This document shows, piece after piece, positions 23,731 through 36,400 of a stretch of 64,000 nucleotides of DNA. A program made the position numbers and the translations under genes. This DNA is from Polytrichum commune (taxonomy: Eukaryota > Streptophyta > Polytrichopsida > Polytrichales > Polytrichaceae). Under the pieces are notes generated by a model, which was given only the letters and a program-made list of their open reading frames with translations, searched no databases and was not told the origin of the DNA. The stretch is from positions 41,688,758 to 41,752,757 of the forward strand of contig OX485805.1 in the NCBI GenBank assembly GCA_950295325.1, read 5' to 3'. Each line of letters begins with the position of its first letter. The first letter of the stretch is position 1.

Positions 23731-24414
23731 CAGTAATCTCCCATTTAAGTACGCACTTTGAACCGGAGTTGTTGGTGCACACTTACTTGGTAGGTGTGTA
23801 CTTTACTCATATCACTTCTAGACCCTCTGATTCAATGGATCGCAACAGGGAACCGGATGAAAGCTAAGGCAACGTGTTTGACTGAAGCCCAACGATGTGA
23901 AATCATTGCAAAGTTGAGCAAGCCGAACTCGCTGACCAATTGCTTTGTTGCGATGTTCAAACGGAAGTTGGACAAATGTATGATGAAATGCGACGATTGT
24001 TTGAGACGTTTCAGCAAAGTGTTAACAAACTAACATTGAATGTCAAAACATAAAAAAAATCATGCACTCACCGCTAATGATTATACATTACATGTTCAAA
24101 CAACGTAATCGGATGACCTCTGGCGAAGAGAATCGGCAAAGAAATCGTAATCGGGAAGGTGAAGAGAGTGAGTGTATGTATGTATGTCTGTCTGTTTGGC
24201 AGGAACAAAGGAGATCATGGGAGAAGGGTTACATCAGTCAAATCCAACGGTCGAGAAAACACAGGCAACGTGGCCTCACCAGAAGCCAGAAGTTGCTTTC
24301 ATCGCCCATAGACTTCTTCTCGATAAAATATGAATCTTACTTTTTGTCAAAAAAATTGCGCACTTAACCAGGATGCATACTTAAACGGGTGCTTACTTAA
24401 TTGGGAGATTATTG
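23731..24414 (+). mobile_element. pogo/Tigger-like DNA transposon, internal deletion derivative
   Basis: The ends are inverted repeats of 26 bp with three mismatches: the left begins CAGTAATCTCCCATTTAAGT and the right reads CAATAATCTCCCAATTAAGT when complemented. A TA dinucleotide flanks both ends (23729-23730, 24415-24416), the usual Tc1/mariner-pogo target. Inside, the plus strand encodes LTEAQRCEIIAKLSKPN, which resembles the start of the helix-turn-helix in pogo-type transposases. The catalytic DDE region is absent. An Asp/Glu-rich tail near 23961-24051 may be the original C terminus. Confidence 0.75.
23835..24051 (+). pseudogene. remnant transposase (N-terminal HTH plus possible C-terminal tail)
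   Basis: The frame beginning MDRNREPDES at 23835 stops after ten codons. The homologous reading continues in another frame with KATCLTEAQRCEIIAKLSK, so at least one frameshift separates them. A third frame, ending at 24051, reads EVGQMYDEMRRLFETFQQS and looks like a coiled-coil tail. The large middle part with the DDE catalytic residues is missing, so the product cannot be an active transposase. Confidence 0.55.
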
Positions 24415-24416
24415 TA

Positions 24417-24840
24417 GTTCAACAAGCACCATTTTTTTTTTTTTTTTAATGTACCGGCCTGTAGATGAAGGGATGAGACCTACGGGATCTAGGGACTGGG
24501 TGGAAATGTACAATGTGTCAAATTATCTTTCCCAAATCATGGCATTCTACCTACTAACTAAGCTCTTGAAAAGAGTGCATATGAGAATTATGAAAATGGT
24601 GATATGAAAGACTTAAAAGAGGGCAAGATCTAAGGTAAGTCGACTTGTCAAGAATGAGAACCACTTAAGAGATCAAGTGCCACTAAAGAAGCTACAAAGG
24701 TCAACTATCGACAACTACTTTAAACCATCATAAAACCCCCGCATAGAGCACCCAAAACCCCAAAGCAAAGCCCAACAAAAGCTCACGACACATGACATAC
24801 ATCCAAATCCATAATAAAATGGTAAAGAAATGTGCTTAGA
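24417..24840. other. intergenic, nothing recognised
   Basis: A T run of about 15 lies near 24430. No supported gene. Confidence 0.4.
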
Positions 24841-25310
24841 ACTGCACTAAATATTGTATTTAGTGTCATATGATGTGTTATGTCATTGTGGTAACTTTCT
24901 TCTAATGACACTTCTTATGAATAAGTGTACAAGGATTGCCATCCCAACTTATTTTTAGTTCATCCACTATCCAAAATCCTACTTGCTCCATGGGGTTGTT
25001 GTTTATAATAGCTGCATAATGCATAAAATCCATGTCAATTTTTGAAACAATGAAATTTTGGTATAATTTGCATCCTAACACTTTTGTAATAAAATATTGT
25101 CATGGATGATTAAAATTTGGATGAAAAATCATTTAGTAAGTGACAACAATTGCAACATTATAAACATGTAATGCTCAATTATTATTAAAAGGAATGACAA
25201 AATAATGTTAGGTTCACATTTAATGTTAGTGAAACTACACAGGCGGTTTACAATCAATATTTAGCTAGACAAGTAGAATTGGTGACACTAAATACGATAT
25301 TTAGTGTAGT
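24841..25310 (+). mobile_element. MITE, TTGTATTTAGTGTC family, copy 2
   Basis: The terminal inverted repeats are about 28 bp with two mismatches: left ACTGCACTAAATATTGTATT, right complement ACTACACTAAATATCGTATT, both followed by TAGTGTCA. Each terminus is itself palindromic (CACTAAATA / TATTTAGTG). It is about 85 bp longer than copy 1, mostly from an interior insertion near 24980-25080. Confidence 0.7.
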
Positions 25311-26149
25311 AACATCCCCTCGCTCACTCAAGAGAAAACAATGCTTCTGAACATGCTCCGTCAACATCAATCCTCTACATCGTCCATTGCGCAACCTCGA
25401 ACAATAATCCATACTACCAAAATAACAAATTTACTGATGAATGCCTTTAAAAATGCAACACTATACTTGAGGTATTTGGCCATATCAACCCACCCCAAGA
25501 AAATCGCTTTCCAATAGTCATCACAACCATCCACATCCATATGAACATCTCACTTCTAGCCTTTAGCTCACATCCTATTTGTAAGTTAGATGTTGATGTT
25601 GAAAGGTGAGAGTAGCATGTGGGCAAAGAGGCTCTTCATTAAGGCTTACTCTGCTAGGAAGTTGAAGTTTCTATCTACCTATCCATTTGTATATGTGGAT
25701 TTTATTTATCTATTTATTTGGGGGGGGGGTGGAAAAATTGCAAATAGTGGGAAACTTGTTCTTGAGAAACATGTAATCGATCACAAAGCTAGTAAGCATA
25801 CAATTTAGAGATCAGAAATCCCTCCAATGAAGCGCTAAGTTACGCTCCTTTGAGGCTATGTTTAGAGCACATTATATTTATAAGTAGTGCATGTGGTTCG
25901 CATTTTGTGGAGATGTTGCAACAATGACAAACACCATTTGTTCTTGAAGCATGTGTGATCGGTCATAAAGTTCATTGTATGCATACAAATCAAAAATTGA
26001 GGTAACCCTCCGAATGAAGTGTTAAGTTTCACTCCTTTGAATCTCTATTTAGACGATTTATCATTGAGTGCACATTAAGTTACTATTAGTACATGTGGTT
26101 TGCATTATGTGGAAAATATTGCAAACAAGGCTAGACATACCTAAATTCA
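25311..26149. other. intergenic, nothing recognised
   Basis: A G run lies near 25720. Two loosely similar segments (around 25740-25860 and 25915-26060) share ATCACAAAGCTAGT/CATAAAGTTCATTG-type words and CTCCTTTGA, suggesting an old duplication. No gene supported. Confidence 0.35.
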
Positions 26150-26400
26150 CTACTGCAATTATCTGGACACCTACTTTTTGGGTGTGATTTAGTCAATTTA
26201 TGTCACTGAAAGGTCATCGCCCTTTCAAGAATGAACATAAAAAACGTATCATGTGTTTGAAAGAGATCAAACTACGTACTCAAAATTTGTTAACCAGTAT
26301 AGACTCGCTCAATAATCAAGATAATCGGTGTGGATGGAGGGGGGGACCTGTGTGGCCTTCTCATGGCTCAATGTCAGTGGACTCATGACAGATCGAGAGT
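26150..26400 (-). repeat. partial R1 family copy with G run
   Basis: Reverse orientation. GAGATCAAACTACGTACTCA, AATAATCAAGATAATCGG and a G run before GACCTGTGTGGCC correspond to the central part of the family. Confidence 0.5.
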
Positions 26401-27446
26401 AGTTCCAAATCTTTATGAAATCGATCACAACTTCTTCACATACATTTGCGGACGCACATAAATTTGAACCTCACGGATCCGAGTAGGTTAACGTAACAAA
26501 TGGTGAACGAAATGTATCGAAACAAGGGGCCATCTACCTTAGTGGGAAACTCCATTTGTTGTTGAAACACGTGCAATCAATCACAAAGCTAATTTGTATG
26601 TCATGCAATTTAGAATGAGGAGGAATCCTCCCCCTCATTCCCTCCTTTGAAGCTCAAGGTGTTTGAACTTGAGTCTCTAGGCTCGCCCCAATTCCTTCAT
26701 TCATAAGAGCTTTTTAACTCTTGGCGCATGGCCATGGTGGCGGGAGGGCTGCTGCCTGCTGCTTCTTCTTCTTCTTCAGGCTGTGGTGCCAAGGGTTTGA
26801 TTTCTCGTCGCAGAAATTCGTCGTCTCGCTCCATCGAAGTCACGGCCAGGGCTCCTCGACTCGACGACTCTGTCGTGTCTGGCCGCATCCGTTGACGAAG
26901 TTTCTCTTCTTTCGGCCGACGTTGCGAATTTCGCTTCTCTCGCGGGCGATTTCGCTGTTGCGGAGCTTCACCTTCAAGGCCGGTGGAGTGAAGATTTCGT
27001 TCACACAGCCTGAGGTACACTCCTCCATTTTCGTTTTGTAGGAGATTCATAGCTGACGAGAGTTGGAAGGAACTTGAATTGGCGACTGCATTTTGAGGAT
27101 TTCGTTCTTTCTGTCTTTTTTCTTTCTTTCTTGTAGGCGATTGTTTCCTGCCGTTCTGAGTGAACTACACTTGTGTATTCTCGGTAGTTTTCGAAATTTG
27201 TTGGAAGGAGATGATACAGATTTTTTTTAATATTGTAAAATTCTCCTTTTGTTTGTGTGTGTGTGTGTGTGAATTTGTGACTTTGTGTTTGTGTTTGGTT
27301 TTTTTTGTTTTTTAGCTTGTAGTGATGGGGGCTGGATTTTGTTGTGAATGTTATTGGAAATTCGCAGAGTATTTAGGACTTCTACTGAGCTTGGAAGCCT
27401 TGAATTCGGGGGAGCAGTGTGAGGGGTTTAGAGGTCGCGGAGTCGC
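26401..27446 (+). promoter_or_regulatory. 5' flank and leader of the SHPRH-like gene
   Basis: From about 26700 the composition rises in G+C and shows TTC/CTT and TG microsatellites, as expected for a plant promoter and 5' UTR. Open frames occur on both strands at 26697-27050 but have low-complexity composition. Just before the start codon an in-frame TAG (27429-27431) precedes GTCGCATGG, so translation cannot begin further upstream in this exon. A 5' UTR intron is possible but not fixed. Confidence 0.45.
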
Positions 27447-30400
27447 ATGGTGAGGCGGAAGCAAGCCAGGCCTTCGAGACCTGGCGGAGCAGCGGATCTC
27501 TTAAATGACGACAATCTTGAAGAAAATATCGAAGGTGAGTTGGCTGTGGCGGCCCGGGGTGCAGGCACTTCCAGCGGGCTGCAGGCAAGAGCTGGGGAGG
27601 TTGGAGGTGGTATCCGAAATTCCGAAGCAACTCCGGAGCTTGCAGAAGAAGGTAAGTTTTGTCAAGTTACATTAACTTAGGGCACTTCCATGAGTCGGGC
27701 GTTCCGGGAGTTCGCCGATATCGGCGAAGCTTTCTTTAATATCTTCAAGCATCCTGTTTGCGGAGAACTTGCCGATATGAGCAAAGCTTTTGCCAATATC
27801 TTAAGCAGCTTGTTGGTCGCTAGGATTGAGCATCTTGTTGGCCGAGCACTTCCATGTGGATTAGGGGGCCAACATACGATTGAGTAGATTTGCCTTGTTG
27901 TCCAACATGCAAATTGGACTGACGCCGTCTTTGCACTAACTCATCACCCATTTTGAATGCTACGTGACTTGATTAGTTGAACTTTATGTCTTGATTAATT
28001 GATCCTTTGATCACGAAACATTGATATTCTTATTTGTGTACGGAGAACACATGAAGGCACAGATGAAATACGAGGATGGTTGTTGTTAAGAACTTTGCAT
28101 TACCTAATGTTGCTGGAGCAGAAACTTATTACCTGTGGGGCTTTAGAATTGGCACAAGATTGTCTAGAAAGAACTCCAATTTACATCCATTACATAATCC
28201 GGCCATTTCTTCCTTTTTATACAGGTCTTGACAGTTCTGACAATCATACTGTTATCGAGGAGTCCAAGGTGGAAGTAGTCGTTCCAGAACTTACTGGTGA
28301 TGACGTAGGATTTGCAGAAATAGCTCTGCTTCATGTTGCTCCAGGAACAAATGACCAGGACAAAGACAAGGGCAAGGAAATCAAAGAGAATGGATTTGAA
28401 AAAGCTTCTCTACGGATTAGGTTGCAAGTGCCAATTGAAAAGAAACACAGGATTGGTGGATATCAGGATTTGTCTGCAGAAGACGTCTCTGTTGAGCTTG
28501 TAGAATACGGTGAAGAGGAATCTGCCCAAACCATTTTATCTGGGAAGATTGATGGTCCTGATTGTGCAGTCTCTGCATTCGTGTACTTGATCAGACAGGC
28601 ATGCATTGTCGTCGAAGCAAGGCCTTCCTGTGATGGGGTCTTTGTCAGCAAGCTGGGTGTCTTTTTGACGAAGAGAGCATTTGAGTATTGTGGAGACAAT
28701 TTGGATACTAATAAGCGGACAACACCTGCCAAAGCACTCCAGAGCATCTTTGCATGGTTAAGGCCAGAGGTAAGTGCTGAAGCTATCAGCATACATGGAC
28801 GATATGGTTCTGAAAATCCATACATGGATGCAATTGTTACAGACAGGGACAAAGAAAGTAGTGAGGAGACACAGAGCAACCAGGACAAACATGGTGATTT
28901 TGACCCGTCTGCTATTTATGATGCAATATTGCCTAGCAGGTAGACCATCCTTTTCGTTTCTGCATGAAGTCAATGGATGCAGCTTGTAACTCCTGAATAT
29001 AACTAGTTGTTCAATGTATGTGTTCTGGAGAGCTGTTAACTGGTAGTGAAGAATAGCTGCAATGTTTTATCTTGGACTTGAAATTTCCTGTTGTGGTAAT
29101 ATTAAGTAAGGGTATAGACAGGGTTTTACACAGTTGTCATGAAGTTTCCACTTGTGTGCTGATTTTTTGTGAAAACTTGATTTTGTCTTCAATGCAGAAA
29201 TGAACAAGGGTTGAATATGGTTTTTCCAGAGCTCATACCTGTGCTGAGACCTTATCAGCGCCGTGCTGCATTTTGGATGGTCCAGCGTGAATTGGGTCCT
29301 CAGGCGAGGCAGAAGGATGGCATTGATGATGGAGGTGGGGCATCAACGAGTGGGAGAGAATCTATGAGAGATTTAGAGCATCCTTTATGGGTCCCTGTCC
29401 ATTCTCTTGATGGCTTGTCAAAGTTCTTCTACAATCCCTACAGGTACTTGAATGCAGTGTAGCTATCAGTTTGAGTTTTATTGTCTTCATCATCTTTGTA
29501 TGTAGCAGGGTCAAAGCACCCATGTCTAGGAAATCTACTTCTGAGGCTTGCAAGTTGCATCATTTGGTGCTACTCTTGTAAGATTTTGAGATATGGTTAA
29601 GTACAGTGTTTGTAGGGTACTTATTGTTCACATTCTTATCATCCTGTGGCCCTCATCACCCCACAGCAGTCCTCTCCTGCTTGTAGGATCGCCACTGAAA
29701 TGTTTTTGAAATGGTGCTCCTTTGTTGCTGACAATGATGCAAATACTTAAAAGATTCATGTCTTTCTCTTCTTTTAGCTCAATGAGTTGTTGAGGTGTGG
29801 GAGTTTTTCTTTTGAACTAGTCAGGGTCCACACTGACTTGTGGTGTCCATTTTGTTTATACTACTAGTTGGAAGCACCTGAATGACAATGATGATATAAT
29901 GGTATAATCATAAAATGTGATCATTGTCCAGAATTTGAAAACTATTACACAAATTGACAGGATCTATCATAATGTCGTTTGGTTTTCATATGGATTTACT
30001 TATTACACAGGCTGTTAAGCCAATTCTTTCCAGAATGTGGGTCCTGGGGCAATGTTTTCCAGGATACTCAAAGGCAATTATTGAAAGGTTTGTACATGCA
30101 ATAAGCAATTGATATTGGGCTCAAACATGCCCATGAAAATATAGAAATTGTTAATTTTTCGTGTTGACACTTTTTTGTGTCGATTCATGTCTGCAGTGGC
30201 TATGTGTCAAAAGAGCCTCACAACTTCCAGGTATACGTGCGTGGTGGTATCCTTGCTGGTATGTGCCCTTGCATAAATGTTACTTAACATCTCACTGCTA
30301 TTTTGTAAAATTTCTCCCTGGGTACTCTGAGTGGAGCATTTGAGTATAGTTTGCGATGCAGCATGCTGCCGTATGTCTTTAATATCATGCACCTATACAT

Positions 30401-33400
30401 GGCTGAGTGAGAGTTCTAGCTCATTCACAAAAGCAGTGTATTAGAAATCCACTAGAACTAATACTGGAAAGTATGCTCCTGCACCTCTTGATTATTTTCT
30501 GTCCAAGTATCTGGACGTCTGTTGTGGTCTAGAATCTATATATGCTGAATGAAATAGCCTCTGGTATAGGGAGTAGTCGTGATTATGTTGGTCACTGCAT
30601 TTTGAAATTCACGTGCATTCTGTGTGTTCCAGATGAGATGGGTCTGGGGAAGACTGTAGAGTTACTGGCGTGCATTCTTGCTCACCGGGCCAGCAATGAG
30701 ACAACGATGAAGGTCATGGAGAAAGTCAACCATGTGCGAGAGAGGTTAAAGAAGTATAAACGTGACCGTGTTGAGTGTATCTGTGGTGCCACTCAAGAGG
30801 ATGACTTTTATGAGGGGTCATGGATTCAATGCGATCATTGTGATGCATGGCAACATGCACTTTGTGTTGGATATGCCACTCCCAAAGATCCGGATGCAAA
30901 TCTTCGACGAATTGCAGCTCAAGCAAAGCAAGTCAAGAGGGATGAGAAAGTTCGTCTAGGTAAATTGTTGCATCTACCTCTACTGAAATTGGTTAATGAA
31001 TCTTGTGTTTTGACACCATGGGTCATTTCGTTACCCCACCTAGTGTGATCTTCTGTTTGAGAATGCTTTTGCTTGAACTTCTTAGATCAAGAAGATGTAG
31101 CGTCTTTCATGTGGTCTCTGGTCTCATATTGGAATACTTGTATCTTCTTGTCTACATGAATTCCCCTCCTAAATTAGTTATGAAAATCAGAGTTTGCTTG
31201 TTTGTGCACTTTGATATTGAGAGAACAAGAACGAGGAGGAACCAGATGTATCTCAAGAACTGCATGTGTGTTCCATTTGTGCTACCTAAAAATTGCCAAT
31301 ATATATCTTGTCTATATCATTTTTTAATAAATGGATAGGGCGAGTACATTCTGGTTATACAAATGACTCAAAATCTGTAATTGACTGTTTGAGGTATGCT
31401 GCACTCATATTATGGTCACAAAAGTGGAGGGTTTCCCAAGCTTTGTATGAGAAAACTGCATGCTTGTACAAGCTTGGCTGTTGATTATGTTTAAAAATGT
31501 CTGAGCAGGTAAGAGGGCGTGTGAAGCCCATGCAATGCCTGTCACCATTAAAACCTCAGATAGATCTCGGAAAAGGGGGAAGATTGTATATGGAGCAAAG
31601 GTAGAAAGAGGTACAGAGGACTCTTCTGCTGTTAAAAACAGTAACGAGACGTTTGTATGCGGCACTTGTGCTGAGATGATTGGCCGTGTGGAGATTGAAG
31701 GAGATTGTGGGGCCACTTTGGTGGTATGCCCCACACCCATTCTGCGGCAATGGCAGGATGAAATTTCTCGGTCTTTCTCTACTCTCTTGTTCTCACTGTC
31801 ACTGCTGTTGGCATCCATATTACTCTTAGTTTGTTTTATACATCATCAGATTATCTCAGTGAGCTAGTTTGACTATACATGTCTGTAACTCCGTTTGCCT
31901 GTATTGGGGTGCTCTGCTCTTTTTTTTAGATGAGCTGAATTCTGTTGGGCCAACTTGTTTTGTGAGGACCGTGGTTCTCTTGAGAAGGAGAATACTTAGC
32001 TAATGTTTAATAACCTAAGGACCGAAATTGTAGTTAATTTCTTAAATATTCCTGTTTCCCATGTTAGGGTCTTAGTAAAGTTGATAATGTAAGTGAGTGC
32101 TTGTGTAATAAACTTGTGAGATTAAGATCCTGTTTGCACCTTTCCATGTAGATAGGCTGGCTTGCAATACTGTGGCTTCACTATGTGATGTAGAAGTGAC
32201 ATGTGTGCATCTCTAGTTTGGAAATCCAAAAGTAATATGTTCCTTTCTTTGTTTTTATTGTTGGCCACAGTAATTGCACAAAAAGAGTGTTGCTAAGCTT
32301 GTGCCCTGGTTCTTTTCTTAGGAAATATAATACCTGCTCAGCTATTCCAACTAATATATGCTGGCAAAATGAGTTGATTCCAAAGACTCGGGGCATATAC
32401 TCTGGGATCTAGGAGTATTTTTACGAACTGAAGAAATATAAGCTACAATACAGAAGCATGAGTTGATTGACAAACCTGCTACTGTTACTGTTGTGGGTGT
32501 GAAGACATGTAAGAGCTGGGACCTTGCGGGTTATGGTGTATGATGGAGTGCAGAAGGGTGCAACCGTTATATCAGGGGAAAGCTCTTCTGGGAATGACAA
32601 AAATGAGAGGATAAAAGTGGTCGGCGCCCATGAACTTGCTGCATCAGATCTTGTACTCACAACTTACGACACCCTCAGAGCTGATATACATCATGTCGCA
32701 TCTCAAACACATAGGATTGAGCGTTCATTTCGTCAACCAAAAAGGTATTTGCAGTGGCAGGACTCTACTCAAACGTGATTTGCGGATATTTCAAATTAAT
32801 ATAATTTGACCAATTGAACCATTCTTGATCATGAGAGTCTCATCTACGTGGCAGTCAACAATTTTGTTAAATCACTCATAGCACTAGTTTAGTTTCTCAG
32901 AATTGGAGGAAAATGTTACTATATTGCAACGTGTTATCATGTTCAGCAACTTGAGTTGACATCTCTACAGGTTTCCAGTTGTTCCAACACCTTTGACGAG
33001 ATTGAAGTGGTGGAGAGTCTGCTTAGATGAAGCACAAATGGTTGAGAATGTTACAGCGAGAGCTGCAGAGATGGCTTTGACACTACGAGCCACCCACCGT
33101 TGGTGTATCAGTGGAACACCAATTCAGCGAGGTTTGGATGACCTCTATGGCTTGGTGCGATTTTTGGGAGCAGAGCCGTTTGATAATTACTTCTGGTGGG
33201 CGACAGTTCTGAAGCAACCTTATGAGGTTTGAACTTCAAACCTGCAGTATATAGTGTAGGTGCTGTAGATAGTCTTATCTGTCAGGAATAATAAATTGTT
33301 ACAAGAAATGCAGTTCTAGATGCTCTGTTGACCAATTCTTATCGTTCTCTTTCTTGCTATAAGGTTAACCATCTTTTGAGTCACATACTTACAGAAGTCC

Positions 33401-36400
33401 TAAGCTGATGACTTCATTGATCTCCTTTGAGTTATTTGCTAATATTTATTACTGTTGCACTGTATAGGAAGGAAAACGTGGTGCTGTTGCAGCCTTGCAT
33501 GGTTTTTTCCAGAGGTTGATGTGGCGTTCCACAAAAGCACAAGTAGCTGATGAGCTTGGTATACCTCCACAAAAAGAGAGGTTAGAATGGCTTCAATTTT
33601 CTCCCATCGAAGCTCATTTTTATCGCCAACAGCATGAACGATGTGCTGTGAAAGCTCGTGAAGTTATCACAAATTATAGAAAATTAGTATCTCTGTCTCA
33701 TTCCCCCCCAGGGAAAAGATCAAAAGCACAAAAAGGATTGGACCCAAGGGTAGGTGGAGGTATTTCACGTGCCATTTCAGGACCTTCGGATGTAGCTGTA
33801 ATTCCAGGTGATGGAACTAATCTTCTTCTTATTCAGAACGGAGACTCAGAAGTCAAAGGTCTTGATGAAATTGATGATAGGCCTCTCACTCACAAAGAGG
33901 CGGAGAAACTTTTGGACCATCTTCGTTGGTTGCGACAAGCCTGTGTTCATCCACAAGTGGGAAGTGCTGGAATACGCTCACTACAACGATCACCCATGAC
34001 TATGGATGAGATTCTTGAGGTGTGCAAATTCATAAGTTGGAAACTTTTCATGCAAACTGGTCAGCTTGAATTTGCTCATACAAGGCTTTTGTATTTACTA
34101 ATGGAGTTGTAATAGATGGTAGAGCTACAAGTATGTCGATTGGTCTGGATGAAGTGGTGGAACCCATCAAGTAGTTCAATGTGTTTGTAGTTGTTCACCC
34201 TGGCTACATTTCTAATTTGGATTTGCTTTTGTATACAGGTCCTTGTTGACAAAGCTAAAATAGAGGCTGAGGATGCTCAACGCTCACTTATTGGGGCGCT
34301 CAATGGCTTGGCTGCATTGGCCATCATTGAGAAAGACACAACACTTGCAGTTTCTATATATCGGGAGGCTCTTGCTTGTACTGAAGAGAATGCAAACCTT
34401 ATACGTGTTGATCCCCTCCAGAAACTTCATACCCTTCATAATCTGGCAGAGGTAAGTAAAGTTAATGACAAACAGGGTAAAAACTCTTGTCATCCTTAGG
34501 TGAAGTTAAACCCTGTGATGGCTTTGCATTTAAATCGTAGAATGGCCTTATCTACTTGGCTGAGTATATTGTTGACTCTGGCTCTTAATATTGACGGTTT
34601 GTTTGATATCTATTGTTGAAATGTTGAGATACTTTCGATTCTAGGCATGCAGTTTTATTTAACGATCTTCAAGCTATCCAGTGCTAAATTTGGAAATTCA
34701 GTTCCACATAGAATAGCAAAATGAAAGTCAGATATCATCCGAGAAATGTGAACTTTATTAGTTTATTGGTTCTCAGGTCCTAGGTTTCAAATTGGGAACA
34801 GAAGGAGCTGGTGATAAAGAACATGAGACAAATGTATCTCATGACAAAGCTGGAGTATCACAATTTGGACAAGAAAGTGGCAGACTTGATGTTCCAAGGA
34901 CACTACGTGATGACCTTCTGCTCAAGCAATGTAAAGAAATAAAGGAGCAGTATCTAGCAACATTCCAATCAAAGCTCGCAGAAGTTCAAGTAGACTTGCA
35001 AAATTCAACCAAGCAGGTATTACAGTTATTTCAGTGATGTTGAAGTCCCTCCAATCTGGAATGTGAAACAGACATGTTGGGTCTTTCTGTTGGCAGAACA
35101 AAACTGCAGAGGGGGCAAACTTACAGCTATTCAAATAAATGAAGCACAGTTTCCAAAAGTACTTTCTGCTTTCACAAACTTAAGTGGTCATTAATTAGTA
35201 GAGGAAGCGGAATTGGAGCAGAATAGTCAGTTCCAAAGATTGAACCCTTTGTGAATCTGCTCCAGATGATCATTTTACTCTGCATGCAAATGTTGGCACT
35301 TTGTGTTTTCAGAGGCATGTTAACTTGCTGGCTATCATGGAATGCTAGATGGATTTTTCGGCACCCAGACATTTCAAAGGAATCTTGTTCATTGATGTGT
35401 ATGAAAAACAGGATCTCAAATGCTTGTGCACACTGTATGGAACATGGAACAGGTCCAGGAAGCAGACAAAGAATTAAGTTCAGCAGGGGGTACATGGTGG
35501 ATGGAGGTTTTAAGTGCTCTAGAGCAAGAACCTGACCGTGGCATGGTCCTAATAAGGAAACTTAGAGATCAGCTGTTGGAATCTGATCATTTGGGCGAAG
35601 CTGGAAATATGGGGCGTGTCAAACATCGTAATACATCTAGTATTGCACTGAGGTGAGACTTTGAGGATTATGATATGGCTATTGAATCTGAGAGCTAAGA
35701 CACTTTATGTCACGACCGTTTTGCCTCAAGACAAACTTTCTTTGTGTTTAATGTATGATATATATATGTGCATCAGCACCTCATGGCTTATTTCCTCCTT
35801 TTGTTAGGACCACCATATTCAACTTGAGAAGAATATTCTGCACGTGCATATACTGAACATAAGGCATTGGTTTCTGTAATCGATAGACACTTGGACTAGC
35901 TGCTTAAACTCTTATTGGATGCCAAGTTTTAGGTTCAGGAACCTTCTTTTAGAGTACTTCCAGTACTTTTTTTGTGTGTATTTAAAGTCCTATATACTCA
36001 AAAACCTGGTTCATATTTCCTGCTCAATGTTGTCTTTTGTCTTGATTGTGGTGCATGTGTAGGTTTCAAGATGTACCAGGGCTGAAATTGGTATTGGTAA
36101 GGGAACTGGGAGCACTAGAGGATGGGCGCAAGGAGCTTCTACAACGGTTGTCAGATCTTTCTGCTCGAATGGAGAACCCTGATCTTTTTGATGTTGAACG
36201 TGCTGGTAATTGCTCACGTTGTCAACCGGACATGAAGGGTCCCCCATGTGCTCACTGTGAGGCAGAGGAGGTTTTCCAGGTGATGATTGCTGATTGATCT
36301 TAGTATTCTACTGTTGTTTGTATATTTTAACTTTTGGTGGACAGAGATGTATGTTTTGACCTAGAGAAATCCATGTCTCTAAACCACCTCTTTAATGGGT

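Noticed and set aside
26697-27050. 117-codon minus-strand frame and 106-codon plus frame
   Set aside because: Low-complexity charged sequence over the GC-richer leader of the SHPRH-like gene, open on both strands. No family match is visible.
27690-27887. 65-codon frame in intron 1 of the SHPRH-like gene
   Set aside because: Covers a short imperfect duplication, has no domain, and cannot be joined to the flanking exons in phase without losing the good donor at 27652.
28463-28888. 141-codon minus-strand frame
   Set aside because: It is the antisense shadow of exon 2 of the SHPRH-like gene, whose plus-strand protein joins in phase with the neighbouring exons.
32460-32510. Possible frameshift or stop (TGA at 32500) in the SHPRH-like gene
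   Set aside because: Using the AG at 32503-32504 as acceptor restores phase exactly and gives the expected ISRHVRAG junction, so the gene need not be broken.
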